34,096 nt of DNA from an uncultured Clostridiaceae bacterium (GTDB taxonomy: Bacteria > Bacillota > Clostridia > TANB77 > CAG-508): NCBI GenBank assembly GCA_948444845.1, contig CAOJVB010000020.1, forward strand, positions 1 through 34,096, read 5' to 3'. The notes under the pieces are model-generated. The model had not been told where the DNA came from and searched no databases. It worked only from the letters and a program-made list of their open reading frames with translations. Shown here piece after piece: positions 10,814 through 18,861 of the stretch (position 1 is its first letter; each line of letters starts with the position of its first letter). Both the position numbers and the translations under genes were made by a program.

Positions 10814-13114
10814 ATGAACAAAAATAGTAATAAAAATTCTAATGAAAAAAATAATAATATATTAACAAAAATTTCTAAGAAAAAGCAAGCTCTTATAAAA
10901 CCTCTTTCCTCTAAAAGGCTATTAATAGCTTTATTTGTGATTTTAATAGTTTTCTCACTATTAATTTTACGTATTGGCTATTTTCAATTCATAAAAGGTA
11001 GTGGATTAAAAGAACTTGCAAGTAGACAACAAACTACTAATAGAATTATAAGCCCAAATAGAGGTATTATATATGACGCAAATGGAAAAATATTAGCACA
11101 AAGTGCCTCTGTTGATACTGTTACTATTAATCCTTCTAGGATAAAAAACAATATAAAAAATAAAGAAAATAAAAGTGAAGAAGAGAAGAAACTTCAGGAA
11201 AAATTATCAAAAGCTTTTTCAGAAATTTTTGAATTAGATTATGAAGAAGTTTTTGAAAAAGTTACTAGTACATCTTCTTTAGAAACAATTGCAAAAAAAG
11301 TGGAACAAGATAAAATTGATAAGCTCAAAGATTGGATGGAAGATAATGAAGTTACAACAGGAATTAATATAGATGCAGACTATAAAAGGTACTATCCTTA
11401 TGGAAATTTAGCTTCTAACCTTATTGGTTTTTGCAATACTGATAATGTTGGTCAAGAAGGTTTAGAACTTAAATGGGATAATGTTTTAAGTGGTACCCCT
11501 GGGAAAATTGTATCTATTGAAAGTGCAACATTTAGCCTTATTCCAGATAAAAACGAAAATTATGTAGCAGCTCAAAATGGTAGTAATATAACACTTACTA
11601 TTGACGCTAATATTCAAAGTATTTGTGAAAAATACCTTAAGCAAGCTTGTATTGAAAACAATTGCAAAAATGGTGGAAGTATTATTGTTATGAGACCTTC
11701 AAATGGAGATATTTTGGCAATGGCTACATATCCTAATTTTGACTTAAATACTCCACGTACTATGCCAGAAGGCTTAGCCCCTAATTGGGATAGTTTAAGT
11801 AGCTCAGAACAATTAAATTCTTTATATAAATTATGGAGAAATAAATGTGTATCTGACACATATGAACCTGGTTCTACATTTAAAGTAATAACTGCTGCTG
11901 TTGGTTTAGAAGAAGATATTGTACAGTCTGATACTCAAAATACTTTTAGTTGTGTTGGCTACGAAATGATAAATGATCAAAAAATAAAATGTTGGACAAG
12001 TGGCTCACATGGTGCTCAATCATTAAGAAATGCACTTATGAATTCTTGTAACCCTGCTTTAATGCAATTAGGTAAAAAAATAGGAAGTACTACTTTATAT
12101 AAATATTATAATGCTTTTGGTTTATTTAATAAAACTAATGTTGATACTGCTGGTGAAGCTAATAGCTATTTTTGGAATTTGAATGATGTAGGTAATGTTG
12201 AACTTGCAACTATGTCATTTGGTCAAAGGTTTAGAGTTACACCTATTCAGTTAATTACTGCCATTTCTTCTATAGCAAATGATGGTATACTAGTAAAACC
12301 TCGTATTGTTAAACAAATTGAAAACACTGACACAGGTGCTATTACAACAATTGACCCTGTTAATGTAAGACAAGTTATCTCAAAAGAAACTTCTAATAAA
12401 CTAATGAATATATTAGAGTCTGTAGTAACAGATGGAACTGGTAGATATGGCGCCGTAAAGGGATATAGTGTTGCTGGAAAAACTGGTACATCAGAGCCTG
12501 ATTATAATAATCCAGAGTCTGGGTATGTAGCATCATATGTAGGTATATCACCTGCCCAAAACCCTGAGGTTGTAATATTGGTAACCCTATATCATCCTCC
12601 AAAAAGCGGTTCACACCAAGGTGGTCAAATTGCAGGTCCAGTGGTATCGCAAGTTCTTACTGAAGTTTTACCTTACTTAGGTGTTCCTTCAGATGACTTA
12701 AGCCAAGATAATTCTTTGGATTTAAATAAAGTTACTGTTCCTGATGTTCGTAATAAAACAGTGCTTGAAGCAAAAAAAGCACTAGAAAATTTAGGTTTTA
12801 CAGCTGTAATTTCTGGAAGTGATACTTCTTTATTAGTTACAGACCAAGTACCAAAACCTGGAACCTCTTTATTGTCTGGTTCTTCTATAAATATATATTC
12901 TTCTGGTAATGAAGCAAGAATATCTGTTCAAGTTCCAAACTTAAAAGATATGTCGTTCTCACAAGCACGTAATTCTTTAAAAGCTAAAAAGCTAAACATA
13001 AATGTAACTGGAACAGGCACAGTACTTACACAAGACCCAATGGCTGGAACTACTGTTGAAGAAGGAACTATTATAAATGTAACTTTACAAAAACAAACTA
13101 ATGATATACATTAA
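10814..13114 (+). CDS. Class B penicillin-binding protein with PASTA domains (SpoVD/FtsI-like)
   Basis: 766-residue transpeptidase that cross-links peptidoglycan outside the membrane. A Lys-rich cytoplasmic start precedes one membrane segment (about residues 35-55), a dimerisation domain, and the transpeptidase domain with S354-TFK, the S411-C-N motif and K556-TG. Two PASTA domains follow (about 637-696 and 702-760). This architecture fits SpoVD of spore formers or a division PBP with PASTA; the sequence alone does not decide. It is transcribed away from rsmA. The ribosome site is weak. Confidence 0.92.
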   Translation: MNKNSNKNSNEKNNNILTKISKKKQALIKPLSSKRLLIALFVILIVFSLLILRIGYFQFIKGSGLKELASRQQTTNRIISPNRGIIYDANGKILAQSASVDTVTINPSRIKNNIKNKENKSEEEKKLQEKLSKAFSEIFELDYEEVFEKVTSTSSLETIAKKVEQDKIDKLKDWMEDNEVTTGINIDADYKRYYPYGNLASNLIGFCNTDNVGQEGLELKWDNVLSGTPGKIVSIESATFSLIPDKNENYVAAQNGSNITLTIDANIQSICEKYLKQACIENNCKNGGSIIVMRPSNGDILAMATYPNFDLNTPRTMPEGLAPNWDSLSSSEQLNSLYKLWRNKCVSDTYEPGSTFKVITAAVGLEEDIVQSDTQNTFSCVGYEMINDQKIKCWTSGSHGAQSLRNALMNSCNPALMQLGKKIGSTTLYKYYNAFGLFNKTNVDTAGEANSYFWNLNDVGNVELATMSFGQRFRVTPIQLITAISSIANDGILVKPRIVKQIENTDTGAITTIDPVNVRQVISKETSNKLMNILESVVTDGTGRYGAVKGYSVAGKTGTSEPDYNNPESGYVASYVGISPAQNPEVVILVTLYHPPKSGSHQGGQIAGPVVSQVLTEVLPYLGVPSDDLSQDNSLDLNKVTVPDVRNKTVLEAKKALENLGFTAVISGSDTSLLVTDQVPKPGTSLLSGSSINIYSSGNEARISVQVPNLKDMSFSQARNSLKAKKLNINVTGTGTVLTQDPMAGTTVEEGTIINVTLQKQTNDIH

Positions 13115-13131
13115 AAAGTAACAATATCCTG

Positions 13132-13200
13132 GAGTTTTTGTAATTAGGATTATAGGAATTAAAATTATATTAGTTCTTATAATCCTAATTGTAAAAACTC
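13132..13200. terminator. Long inverted repeat after the PBP gene
   Basis: Arms of about 30 bases (13132-13161 and 13171-13200, beginning GAGTTTTTGTAATTAGGAT) pair with a few mismatches around a 9-base loop. No T-run follows, so it is either a factor-independent terminator of unusual form or a palindromic repeat unit. Confidence 0.55.
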
Positions 13201-13338
13201 TATTCTATTGTCAATAAATAACCCTAAAGTTACTAGTTAATGGTTTTTATAAAAAATTTAATTAGTAACATTCTAAATTATTTATCATATCGTTGACTTT
13301 TTATTTAAAAGATGTTATTATATAAAAGTAATAAATGT

Positions 13339-13413
13339 GGCCCCTTGGTCAAGCGGTTAAGACGTAGCCCTCTCAAGGCTGAATCATGGGTTCGATTCCC
13401 GTAGGGGTCACCA
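13339..13413 (+). tRNA. tRNA-Glu (anticodon CUC)
   Basis: The acceptor stem GGCCCCT pairs with AGGGGTC. The anticodon stem TAGCC/GGCTG encloses loop CTCTCAA, giving anticodon CUC. The T arm is ATGGG-TTCGATT-CCCGT, with a discriminator A and an encoded CCA. It reads GAG. It lies at the edge of the accessory region but shows no convincing att duplication. Confidence 0.93.
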
Positions 13414-13490
13414 AAACGTTCCAAAAACCAAAATGTATTTCTTTGTAGGAGGCTTTGCAGTAAGCCTACCACTGAAATTGGACAAAATGA

Positions 13491-13523
13491 AAACTCACTG
13501 ATTTTGCAAGTGAGTTTTTTTCA
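13491..13523 (+). terminator. Intrinsic terminator downstream of tRNA-Glu
   Basis: AAACTCACT (13491-13499) pairs with AGTGAGTTT (13509-13517), followed by Ts. A second hairpin, GTAGGAGGCTT/AAGCCTAC at 13445-13469, sits just upstream. Confidence 0.75.
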
Positions 13524-13546
13524 TTTACTTGATTATTAAGTTTCTC

Positions 13547-13618
13547 AAAGCTAAAAACATTTCTATATCTTACATTTACTGACTTGTTTGTTATGCTACT
13601 GAAAGCTAAAAACATTTC
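13547..13618. repeat. Two copies of a 17-base direct repeat in non-coding DNA
   Basis: AAAGCTAAAAACATTTC occurs at 13547-13563 and 13602-13618, 55 bases apart. The stretch 13414-13857 has no ORF with a ribosome site; besides these repeats, two hairpins and repeat copy A, I see nothing in it. Confidence 0.5.
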
Positions 13619-13750
13619 AACTTTTTTCATTTGTTACTATTATTTTACTTGTTTATATTTCTTCTAATCTTCCCTTTATTACTTAATATATGTATGTATT
13701 TATTCTATTAGATTTTACTTGTCCGCTTCTTATTGTTATTCTTACTTTAA

Positions 13751-13830
13751 TTGTTGTTTATTTCCTCTTCAAGCATTGTTTATCTATTTACTGGAAAAGG
13801 TTTTGCTCAAAACTGAAAAGATGATTTTAA
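13751..13830. repeat. Degenerate repeat, copy A
   Basis: The first 23 bases (TTGTTGTTTATTTCCTCTTC plus AAG) are identical to copy B at 14821-14843. The following part (ACTGGAAAAGGTTTTGCTC) is a diverged version of the GTGGGAAAGGTTACGCTTGA core in copies B and C. Confidence 0.55.
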
Positions 13831-13857
13831 GTCTTTCTTAATCTAAACTAATTATTG

Positions 13858-14085
13858 TTACTTTTTAGCATTTATTTCTTTGATTTTCTCTTTTAGTGTA
13901 TTAGATACATCTTCCAACAAACGAGATATATCTATTACCATTATTTTTATATATTCTTTGTCATCATCATTATAGTATTTAATCTGTTTTAGTTGTTGCA
14001 TTATTTCCCTTACTTGTTTTCATATCTTATCAAATGCTTTATATATATTAACTCTTGTTTCTTCTTCCTTTATTATTCTTACCAT
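13858..14085 (-). pseudogene. Small ORF interrupted by an in-frame TGA
   Basis: An ATG at 14085 with a GAGG site 8 bases upstream opens MVRIIKEEETRVNIYKAFDK, then I and a TGA at 14022-14020, then 53 charged, helix-prone residues in the same frame ending in TAA. The continuing frame suggests a 75-residue coiled-coil-like protein with a TGG-to-TGA change, or a shorter gene starting at an internal ATG. Trp is TGG in the other genes, so recoding of TGA is unlikely. I do not recognise the family. Confidence 0.45.
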
Positions 14086-14160
14086 TTTTCTAACCTCAAC
14101 TTTCTTATATTTTCAAAAATTCAGTTATTCTTTATCTTCAAGTTATCTTATTTCAGTTGA

Positions 14161-14280
14161 AAATCGTGTTTAAGAGTTGTTTATTGTTTTAGTGGGAAAG
14201 GTTACGCTTGAAATATAAAAACTCCTTAAAAAGTGTTATGGACTATTATTGTATTATTAGTAAATTTATGATAGAATTAC
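14161..14280. repeat. Degenerate repeat, copy C, upstream of the 14306 gene
   Basis: It shares the core AGTGGGAAAGGTTACGCTTG with copy B (14860-14879), and similarity extends downstream through a TATTATTGTATTATTAG-like stretch. It occupies the presumed promoter region of the gene starting at 14306, so it may be a duplicated regulatory segment. Confidence 0.6.
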
Positions 14281-14305
14281 AAGAAAAAAAGGAGAGTGAT
14301 AGTAT

Positions 14306-14740
14306 ATGGCTATTTATGGTGGTGGTTGGTTTTATGACAGAAAGGGTTATAGTAGAGAAGAGATTTACAGAGAACTTATGACAAAAGGAATATTTTTTAC
14401 TGATTATACTGATGATTATACAACGAAAACTGCTCAAAATGTACTAAACTTATTGGAGAATGCAAAAGCTGGTGATATTATTTATTTAAAAACATATAAT
14501 ATTAAGGAAAAATTTATGGAAATACAAGCAATAGGTCGCTTTATGGATGATAAACTATCTGATAAGGAAAATATTGGTGGTCAAAAGGGAACTGCTAGAA
14601 GTGTAAGGTGGGTTAAAAAATTATTATCAAATCCTATTCCTATTGAAATTTCTAGTCCAACAGAACACAATACTACTTTTTATGAAGAAAATAATGATGA
14701 AATCATATCAAAAATTATGAATTGTTTAGATGAAAAATAA
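14306..14740 (+). CDS. Hypothetical protein with a PUA/EVE-like pattern
   Basis: 144 residues, with a good ribosome site (AAAGGAGAG) before the ATG. The middle, GDIIYLKTYNIKEKFMEIQA followed by IGRF, resembles the strand pattern of EVE/PUA-like domains, which often bind modified bases and occur in restriction or defence proteins. This is a visual impression, not a confirmed match. There are no membrane segments. The gene is a single unit closed by its own terminator and is bracketed by direct repeat copies C and B, as if inserted or duplicated as a cassette. Confidence 0.65.
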   Translation: MAIYGGGWFYDRKGYSREEIYRELMTKGIFFTDYTDDYTTKTAQNVLNLLENAKAGDIIYLKTYNIKEKFMEIQAIGRFMDDKLSDKENIGGQKGTARSVRWVKKLLSNPIPIEISSPTEHNTTFYEENNDEIISKIMNCLDEK

Positions 14741-14746
14741 ATGAGA

Positions 14747-14780
14747 AAAGAACCTCTTGTTATTAAAGAAGTTCTTTTTT
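14747..14780 (+). terminator. Intrinsic terminator of the 14306 gene
   Basis: AAGAACCTCTT pairs with AAGAAGTTCTT around a short loop and runs into a T-tract, 7 bases past the stop codon. Confidence 0.8.
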
Positions 14781-14820
14781 ACTTAAATATTTATTCTTCC
14801 TACTATTATTCTTATTGTTA

Positions 14821-14940
14821 TTGTTGTTTATTTCCTCTTCAAGAGTTTTTTATATATTTAGTGGGAAAGGTTACGCTTGAAATTAGAAAGATGACTGTTG
14901 CTCCTTATGAACTGTTATTTGTATTATTGATAGATTTATG
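14821..14940. repeat. Degenerate repeat, copy B
   Basis: It joins the first half of copy A (23 identical bases) with the core and downstream part of copy C. No gene follows on the plus strand, so this may be an orphaned upstream region. Confidence 0.6.
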
Positions 14941-14960
14941 CTGATATTGGTTAATTTAAG

Positions 14961-14994
14961 GACAAGAAAAGCCAGCTAACTTAATAACTGGCTT
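14961..14994 (-). terminator. Terminator of the membrane protein gene
   Basis: On the minus strand AAGCCAG (14994-14988) pairs with CTGGCTT (14975-14969), followed by TTTCTTGTC just past the stop at 14999. Confidence 0.75.
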
Positions 14995-14998
14995 AGAA

Positions 14999-15442
14999 TT
15001 ATTTATAGTTATTCATAATTTTTGTTGTTTGCTCTCTTACACTTTCCATTTCTTTTTGATGTCTGTTTCCATTAATCATTTGTGTAATTATAGTGATAAC
15101 TACTACTGCTATTAGTAGACCTTGTAAAATACTTATCCAGAAAGGTAGCTTTTCTTTACTTTTAATTGATATTACTGTACACACAGCTAAAATTACTACA
15201 TTTATTCCTACTAAAAGATAGAGAATAATTCTATTAATTTGTATTATTATTTCTGTATTAACTGTTTTATTAATAGTTGACATTATTACAAATCCTAAAA
15301 TTAAAACTATTAAACTTATCATTAATGCTTTAACACATTTTTGTAATTTTTCATTTTTTATAGTATGTCCATCTTTTTTATCTTTAACTATTCCATAGAT
15401 TAAAAGACCTACTAATAATACTGCTAGTATATTTATTAACAT
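14999..15442 (-). CDS. Small integral membrane protein of unknown function
   Basis: 147 residues with four hydrophobic segments (about 2-19, 39-61, 70-94, 101-122) and a charged C-terminal tail. The ribosome site is strong (AAAGGAGG before ATG). It diverges from the XRE regulator at 15594, so the 150-base gap between them probably holds both promoters. I do not recognise a family; a cargo, immunity or host-interaction role would be guesswork. Confidence 0.75.
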   Translation of the reverse strand: MLINILAVLLVGLLIYGIVKDKKDGHTIKNEKLQKCVKALMISLIVLILGFVIMSTINKTVNTEIIIQINRIILYLLVGINVVILAVCTVISIKSKEKLPFWISILQGLLIAVVVITIITQMINGNRHQKEMESVREQTTKIMNNYK

Positions 15443-15593
15443 ATTTATTTCCTCCTTTCTTCTTATTATTAAATAGAACTATCAACATTATACTATACCT
15501 ACTTTATTTAATCAAGTATTATTTATATTTCTTAAAGTATTGTTTTCTTATCTTAAATTACCATTTTGTGTAAAATTCTAAATAGGTGATAAT

Positions 15594-15935
15594 ATGAAAG
15601 AAAACAAAGAAAATACACTAAAAGTTATAGGTCAAAATATCAAGCGAATTCGTTTGATGAAAAATCTAACACAAGAGGGACTAGCAGAAAAGCTAGAAAA
15701 AAGTATAAATTTCATTAGCTTAATTGAGAGGGGCGAAAGTGGTATCAGCATTTCTACTATTATAGATATATGTAATGCACTTCAAATCTGCTCTGATGAA
15801 CTCTTTAATGGCTTAATAGATAAGCAAGTTATTACAGAGGATGAGTTTATTACTAATTCCTTAAATATGTTCAACAAAGAAGATAAGAAAATTGTTAAGG
15901 GACTTATTGAATATATCATCAATTCTAAAAAGTAA
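15594..15935 (+). CDS. XRE-family helix-turn-helix regulator
   Basis: 113-residue DNA-binding protein. The N-terminal two thirds are a classic Cro/CI-type five-helix domain (IGQNIKRIRLMKNLTQEGLA, then INFISLIERGESGISISTI). The C-terminal part is short, with no effector domain. A likely target is the palindromic promoter at 16379-16426 upstream of the HsdS-like gene, as in many mobile elements. Start ATG follows AGGTGATAAT. Confidence 0.88.
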   Translation: MKENKENTLKVIGQNIKRIRLMKNLTQEGLAEKLEKSINFISLIERGESGISISTIIDICNALQICSDELFNGLIDKQVITEDEFITNSLNMFNKEDKKIVKGLIEYIINSKK

Positions 15936-15937
15936 CA

Positions 15938-16204
15938 TTATTGTTCTATACTGTCTAAATTGAAATTAGATAGCTTTATACCTAACGATAACCCTCTAAA
16001 AAACATCTGCTTATCTAAGTCATTATCTAATTCGTGTGCAAGACTGCATAATTCATCTAAACTATCAATGTTTTGATTTTCTAGGTGTTCTATGAAGTCT
16101 TGTTTTGCTTTTTCTAGTTTTTCTAAGTCTTGCTTGTATTTTTTAGTAGTTGGTTCTGCTAATACTATGTTATATAAATTTAAGATAATATCATTATCAG
16201 TCAT
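15938..16204 (-). CDS. Small hypothetical protein, 88 residues
   Basis: The start is the ATG at 16204, which has GGAAAGGAG 6 bases upstream, not the ATG 45 bases earlier. The protein is acidic and helical (KYKQDLEKLEKAKQDFIEHL) and ends in a hydrophobic FFRGLSLGIKLSNF stretch. The ending resembles small proteins common on Clostridia mobile elements that finish in a F-x-x-G-x-x-L-G pattern, but I cannot assign a function. It converges on the XRE gene with 2 bases between stops. Confidence 0.7.
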   Translation of the reverse strand: MTDNDIILNLYNIVLAEPTTKKYKQDLEKLEKAKQDFIEHLENQNIDSLDELCSLAHELDNDLDKQMFFRGLSLGIKLSNFNLDSIEQ

Positions 16205-16378
16205 AATTTGCTCCTTTCCATATTTTATTATGCAACCTAGGTCTAACAATAACTTAATTGGTCAAGAAAAAGAAATACCCTCCTAAAATCTAAAAATTTT
16301 TTTTAATCTCTGTAAGTATTGAGAAATCAACAAAAAGTTGGTATGAGAAAAATTTATGAAAAAATATTAAAAAAAGTA

Positions 16379-16426
16379 TTGACAAAGTATCGACAGTATG
16401 ATAATATTGTATCGACTTGTAGATAC
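16379..16426 (+). promoter_or_regulatory. Strong promoter with repeats suggesting an operator
   Basis: TTGACA (16379-16384), 17 bases, TATAAT-like TAATAT (16402-16407). GTATCGAC is repeated at 16387-16394 and 16409-16416, on either side of the -10 box, and GTATC (16409-16413) is inverted as GATAC (16422-16426). A repressor bound here would block the promoter; the XRE protein is the obvious candidate. A gap of about 14 bases separates it from the ATG, with AAGGAGG between. Confidence 0.8.
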
Positions 16427-16440
16427 AAGGAGGAAAATAT

Positions 16441-17004
16441 ATGGAAACTGTGAAACTAATAGAAATTTGTTCAGTTATTTCCCGTGGCTTTAATTATGCT
16501 AGAAGTGAAATTAGTGAAGATAAATTTTGTGGTTATTCTGTACCTCAAATTGGTTTTAGTGATATTCACGAAGATGGAACATTTAACACAGATAATCAAA
16601 TTGTTTTTATTAGGAAAAGTATAGCAAATAATTATCTTGTTTCTAATAAAGATGTAATCTTACCACCAACTACAACTGCACTGCCACAAGCAAAAGGAAT
16701 AAAAAAAGATGGTGTTATGCTTGAAAAATTTGTATATTCTCAAAATGCAGTAATAATTAGACTAGAAGAAAATGCACCAATTACAAATTTTGAATTGATT
16801 AAATTGTTAAATACACCTAAAATACAAACACGTTTACTAGAAGAAGTCTATACAGGCAAAAGAGTAAAATCGGTATCAATAGAAAAATTACGAAATTTTG
16901 AAATACCTTTACCAACAAAAGAACAAAAGGAAATTCTGCAAAAACTATTAAACTGTGAACAAGAACTATACAAACTAAACAAACAACTTGAACAAACAAT
17001 ATAG
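16441..17004 (+). CDS. Orphan half-size type I restriction specificity (S) subunit-like protein
   Basis: 187 residues: one target-recognition domain followed by the conserved C-terminal helix (LPTKEQKEILQKLL, then a heptad-like stretch). Full HsdS proteins have two such halves and about 400 residues, so this corresponds to one. No hsdM or hsdR is in the window. Half-S proteins can dimerise, or borrow M and R subunits elsewhere and change methylation specificity; which applies here is unknown. It starts behind a strong, probably repressed promoter and has its own terminator. Confidence 0.8.
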   Translation: METVKLIEICSVISRGFNYARSEISEDKFCGYSVPQIGFSDIHEDGTFNTDNQIVFIRKSIANNYLVSNKDVILPPTTTALPQAKGIKKDGVMLEKFVYSQNAVIIRLEENAPITNFELIKLLNTPKIQTRLLEEVYTGKRVKSVSIEKLRNFEIPLPTKEQKEILQKLLNCEQELYKLNKQLEQTI

Positions 17005-17012
17005 ATATTAAA

Positions 17013-17048
17013 AAAGCAAGAATTGCTGGAACAACCCTTGCTTTAAAA
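17013..17048 (+). terminator. Terminator of the HsdS-like gene
   Basis: AAAGCAAG (17013-17020) pairs with CTTGCTTT (17037-17044), followed by an A/T-rich tail. Confidence 0.65.
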
Positions 17049-17118
17049 TTTAATATAACTATGCTATGAAAGTATATACTAAACTCTAACTAATTTTATT
17101 ATATACCTCATTGCATAG

Positions 17119-17158
17119 TCTGTCAAGTATGGCTTTTTGTTATACTGACAGATTTTTT
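17119..17158 (+). terminator. Terminator/attenuator hairpin directly before rep
   Basis: TCTGTCAAGTAT (17119-17130) pairs with ATACTGACAGA (17142-17152) and is followed by six Ts. It ends only a few bases before the rep ribosome site. The preceding gene already has a terminator at 17013, so this one probably controls rep by attenuation, as known for rolling-circle plasmid initiators. The segment ACTATGCTATGAAAGTATAT upstream could form a competing structure. Confidence 0.7.
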
Positions 17159-17172
17159 AATGGAGGTAAGAA

Positions 17173-18064
17173 ATGGAAAATAAAAACAATAAAATTAAAA
17201 TAAAAAAACTCCCTTATGTATCAGTAGAAAACCCTGCTACTATAAAGGTATTTACTAATCAAAATGGAATTATTGAGGTAGAGTCAGTAAAGAACAAACC
17301 ATTTGCATTAAATAGATTTATAAGATTGAACAAGTATGAGTACATAGATAAGGAAACTGGCGAAATCAAAAAATACAAGAAAACAGAAACACGAAATCAA
17401 AGTCCGAGCGAACTACGAAAGACCTTTAAAAACCTTAAAAGAACTATAAATTCAAACTTTACTGGAACAGACGGTGAAAAGCATATTACATTAACTTTTT
17501 CTACTCAGTCAATAGAGCCTAAATTGGTACATATTGAATTTAAACGTTGGTGGCGAACAATGAAAAAGTTATTCCCTACCCTAGAATATATATGCATATT
17601 AGAGCCAAACGACATTGAAGGAAATTGGCACTTGCACATATTGGTTAAGTCAATGAATAATGAAAGTTTAGACATAAGTCAAGAACTACTAAATAAAACT
17701 TGGAAACACGGTTTTAGTAAGGTAACGGACATTAAAAATGTAGATAATATTCGGTATGTATTTTTGTGCTAGATTTACGGATATCGACTTAAAAGAAGAT
17801 ATACAAAAAGAAAATACAAGTAAGTTAATACTAAAAGGTGCTAGACTCAAATATTACAAGACAGGACAAAAGATATTCACTACCTCACGAGGCATTGTCA
17901 GGAACAAGGGACACACAGTAACACAAGAAGAAGCAGAAGAAATGACACGAGGAGCAAAAATTTTGTATGCAGAAAGCAAAGAAATATCCAAAATAGATGA
18001 AAATGGTAAGAAAATTGTGCTTAATACAATAACCTACCAACAATATAAAAAAGAAAGGGAGTAA
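17173..18064 (+). CDS. Rolling-circle replication initiator-like protein, with a +1 shift at CGG
   Basis: HUH-type Rep of the kind found on small Clostridia elements; it would nick the element's origin and start rolling-circle replication. H153 and H155 (GNWHLHILV) form the metal motif. In the plain frame translation stops at 17772. Skipping the C of CGG at 17752-17754 joins it to the second part, giving IGMYFCARFTDIDL, which aligns with the family pattern G-x-Y-x-x-A-Y-x-T-D-I, and then GARLKYYKTGQKIFTTSRGI, the typical Rep C-terminal block. The joined protein is 296 residues. The ribosome site is GGAGG. Otherwise it would be a broken gene. Confidence 0.85.
17752..17754 (+). other. CGG frameshift site in rep
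   Basis: ATT-CGG-T read as ATT-GGT. The resulting Gly is the residue expected in the family; the unshifted frame stops after five more sense codons. Confidence 0.75.
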
Positions 18065-18070
18065 TTAGTT

Positions 18071-18427
18071 ATGGAAATGAAGTTAACTAAAAATCAAGAA
18101 AGAAGAGTAAATTATCACATAAAAAGAACAGAAAAGAAACTAGAAGAGATAAAGAAGAAACATTTCATAAGAGAAGACACATCATCAGTAGATGAATATA
18201 TATTACAAAGAACATTGGTCATAACAGCAATGAAAGCTATGACAAGAGACATGTTTTATAATTTTATACGTTATAATAATATTTTTCCAAATACAGAATA
18301 TAGCAAGTTATTAAATCCGATTAGAGAATTACATGACAAGTTAGAAGAAGCAGACAATAAACTAGAAGATATATATGAACGTATTATATTATCAAAAAGA
18401 TGGGAAGAGTGGAATTGTCGTGATTAA
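18071..18427 (+). CDS. Hypothetical helical protein
   Basis: 118 very charged residues with a predicted coiled coil (RRVNYHIKRTEKKLEEIKKK) in the first third and a second helix near the end. It starts 7 bases after rep with a GGGAG site and is probably co-transcribed with it. I do not recognise a family; the position suggests a replication accessory or copy-control role, which is inference only. Confidence 0.7.
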   Translation: MEMKLTKNQERRVNYHIKRTEKKLEEIKKKHFIREDTSSVDEYILQRTLVITAMKAMTRDMFYNFIRYNNIFPNTEYSKLLNPIRELHDKLEEADNKLEDIYERIILSKRWEEWNCRD

Positions 18428-18452
18428 ACTAATCAAGACTAATATAAGTTCT

Positions 18453-18496
18453 AATGCACCCTATATATATATTTACTTGATTATATTAGGGTGTAT
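18453..18496 (+). terminator. Hairpin after the rep operon
   Basis: AATGCACCCTA (18453-18463) pairs with TAGGGTGTATT (18486-18496) around an AT-rich loop. There is no T-run on the plus strand, so it is a weak terminator or a processing/protective stem. Confidence 0.5.
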
Positions 18497-18566
18497 TAAA
18501 ACCAAATCAACTTAACTTAACACAAACAACAACAACTAAATTACTATATAAATTGGAGGTGCTATT

Positions 18567-18773
18567 ATGCAAAGTGAAGAACAAGCAAATCTACAAGAAT
18601 TACACTCTTGTTATGCAAGTGAAGATGAAATGATTATGACTGAAGAAATCAAACAAGTCCTTGATGAACAGTCAAAAGAGATATGGAAAGAAATCGAAAA
18701 ACAATTAAGTGAAGAATTTGCAAAAGAATTTGTAAATTATTTTCCAGAGATATTAAAAGAAGCATTTAAGTAA
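18567..18773 (+). CDS. Small acidic hypothetical protein, 68 residues
   Basis: Strong ribosome site (TTGGAGGTG) before the ATG. The protein is Glu/Lys-rich and helical, ending in hydrophobic EFVNYFPEILKEAFK. No family is recognised. It sits between two hairpins, so it may be a separate transcription unit. Confidence 0.65.
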   Translation: MQSEEQANLQELHSCYASEDEMIMTEEIKQVLDEQSKEIWKEIEKQLSEEFAKEFVNYFPEILKEAFK

Positions 18774-18785
18774 TGCAAGAAGAAA

Positions 18786-18831
18786 TTGCTTGAGTAGTGT
18801 ATTTCACTTAATAGATATACTATTCAAGCAA
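18786..18831. repeat. Inverted repeat between two small element genes
   Basis: TTGCTTGAGTAGTGTAT (18786-18802) pairs with ATATACTATTCAAGCAA (18815-18831) with three mismatches. It may be a terminator for the upstream gene or a binding site. Confidence 0.5.
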
Positions 18832-18861
18832 AATTTCAAAAATAAGGAGGGAATTACTATT

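Noticed and set aside
13858..14085. TGA read as Trp in this organism.
   Set aside because: Trp is encoded by TGG in all other genes and only one doubtful ORF shows an in-frame TGA.
14741..14944. A 67-residue plus-strand frame starting right after the 14306 gene.
   Set aside because: It begins inside the terminator hairpin, has no ribosome site and runs through repeat copy B.
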